Assembly: GCA_016937915.1 (NCBI GenBank)
Contig: JAFGVR010000096.1
Span: 1-6,786, forward strand
Length of the DNA stretch: 6,786 nt
DNA from: Campylobacterales bacterium
GTDB lineage: Bacteria > Campylobacterota > Campylobacteria > Campylobacterales > Sulfurimonadaceae
Direction of reading: 5' to 3'
This document shows positions 6,193-6,786 of the stretch, piece after piece. How positions within the stretch are numbered: position 1 is the first letter of the stretch; each line of letters opens with the position of its first letter. Under the pieces are notes generated by a model. That model was not told the origin of the DNA, did no database searches, and saw only the letters and a program-made list of their open reading frames with translations. Position numbers and translations under genes: made by a program.

Positions 6193-6765
6193 TATTTCGT
6201 ACCTAAAAGAGTGGTTTTAATAGGAGCCTCAACAGGGGGTCCTAACCAGATAGAGAGGATTGTAGAGAGTTTGGCATTTTTACAATCAACATCCATCATC
6301 ATAGCTCAACACATGGTGGATGGATTTATAGATAGCTATGCCAAAAGAGTTCAAGAAAAAACTAAAAACAGTGTAAGTGTTGCAAAAGATGGTGATAGAT
6401 TTGAATCTTCACACATATATATTTGTAAAGGTTTTACAACATTTTCAAAAGATAACTATCGATTTGAGTGTAAAGCACCTACATTAAACAGTTACAATCC
6501 AGATATAAATACAGTTTTTGCATCATTTATCCCATCTATAAAAGATATGAAAACTCTTTGTGTGATACTTACAGGAATAGGTGATGATGGTGTAGCATCT
6601 GCACTAGAACTTAGTAAAAATGGTGCTAGATGCATAACTGAAGACAAACAAAGTGCCATAGTAGATGGGATGCCATTTCGTGCAAGAACCCTCATACCAG
6701 ATATAGAGGTTTATTCTTTAGAGAAAATTATAGAAGTTATAAGTGAGTTTTGTGATGATATTTGA
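6190..6765 (+). CDS. cheB: CheB-type methylesterase domain without receiver
   Basis: A 191-residue protein made of only the CheB C-terminal catalytic domain, which removes methyl groups from glutamates of chemoreceptors (and in some species deamidates glutamines). The triad is visible: Ser14 in IGASTGGP, His41 in IIIAQHM, and Asp133 in LTGIGDDG. Other family motifs are YICKG (77-81), YNPDINTVFAS and SAIVDGMP (155-162). No receiver domain precedes it: an in-frame TGA at 6178-6180 blocks upstream extension. Catalytic-only CheB is normal in Campylobacterota. The ATG at 6190 has no good Shine-Dalgarno and lies in a hairpin arm. A GTG at 6211 would remove residues before the first strand, so 6190 is preferred. 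No CheR or receptor is seen in the window. Its link to the phosphorelay is by position only; the two receivers could act in trans as its missing regulatory domain. Confidence 0.9.
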   Translation: MYFVPKRVVLIGASTGGPNQIERIVESLAFLQSTSIIIAQHMVDGFIDSYAKRVQEKTKNSVSVAKDGDRFESSHIYICKGFTTFSKDNYRFECKAPTLNSYNPDINTVFASFIPSIKDMKTLCVILTGIGDDGVASALELSKNGARCITEDKQSAIVDGMPFRARTLIPDIEVYSLEKIIEVISEFCDDI

Positions 6766-6786
6766 TTTTTTTAAAAAAAGTAAAAA
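6755..6786 (+). CDS. Possible start of a further gene, cut by window edge
   Basis: An ATG at 6755 lies within the last 11 nt of the cheB-like gene in another frame and opens MIFDFFKKSK, running off the window. Short N-termini of this FDFFKK type are common, and overlap with the previous gene fits the compact operon. Upstream there is only a weak purine stretch (AGTGAG at 6742-6747). The product cannot be named; a CheR or receptor gene would suit the context but nothing here shows it. Confidence 0.35.
   Translation, partial: MIFDFFKKSK

Noticed and set aside
6093..6302. Minus-strand frame spanning the siaD-cheB gap
   Set aside because: It is the only antisense frame that crosses an intergenic gap, but most of it mirrors the GGDEF C-terminus and the CheB GASTGGP region. 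No ribosome binding site or domain supports it.
6764..6786. T-run and A-run after the cheB stop as a terminator
   Set aside because: There is no GC-containing stem before the T-run, and the sequence is equally well explained as Phe and Lys codons of an overlapping next gene.
1..6786. CRISPR array, tRNA, rRNA, insertion sequence or phage genes
   Set aside because: Coding sequence fills nearly the whole window, and no spaced repeats, structured RNA genes, transposase motifs or terminal inverted repeats were seen.

Overview
The window is strongly AT-rich, uses many ATA, AAA and GAT codons, and carries eight large, tightly packed genes, all on the + strand. The CheB-like protein has only the catalytic domain and no receiver, as is usual for CheB in Campylobacterota. 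That, with the base composition and protein style, suggests a Campylobacterota bacterium (Sulfurimonas/Arcobacter-like). This placement is an inference, since there is no rRNA or other marker gene here.

Layout: (1) positions 1-1260, the C-terminal part of a membrane-bound SpoIIE/PP2C phosphatase (SiaA-like), cut by the left window edge; (2) 1263-1799, a SiaB-family GHKL-type protein kinase; (3) 1813-2193, SiaC (DUF1987 family), the phospho-switch protein; (4) 2200-4353, a large CheA-like histidine kinase made of coiled coil, PAS-like, Hpt/P1, CheA-type ATPase and a C-terminal CheX-like domain in place of the usual CheW-like domain; (5, 6) 4362-4778 and 4779-5174, two tandem single-domain CheY-like receivers that look like duplicates; (7) 5181-6143, a PAS-GGDEF diguanylate cyclase in the SiaD position; (8) 6190-6765, a CheB-type methylesterase domain. 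A further gene may begin at 6755, overlapping the cheB end. The longest gap is 46 bp (6144-6189), and it holds an imperfect hairpin whose 3' arm covers the cheB start codon.

How the genes may work together: in Pseudomonas aeruginosa, SiaA (phosphatase) and SiaB (kinase) set the phosphorylation of SiaC, and unphosphorylated SiaC activates the diguanylate cyclase SiaD. All four parts are present here in the same order, but a complete His-Asp phosphorelay (kinase with P1 and ATPase, two receivers, and a candidate receiver phosphatase domain) sits between siaC and siaD. The simplest reading is one operon in which a Ser/Thr partner switch and a chemotaxis-type phosphorelay meet on c-di-GMP production. 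The compound operon, the kinase-CheX fusion, the Ser in place of Thr in the SiaC switch site and the cysteine cluster in the cyclase PAS domain are the points most worth following up.
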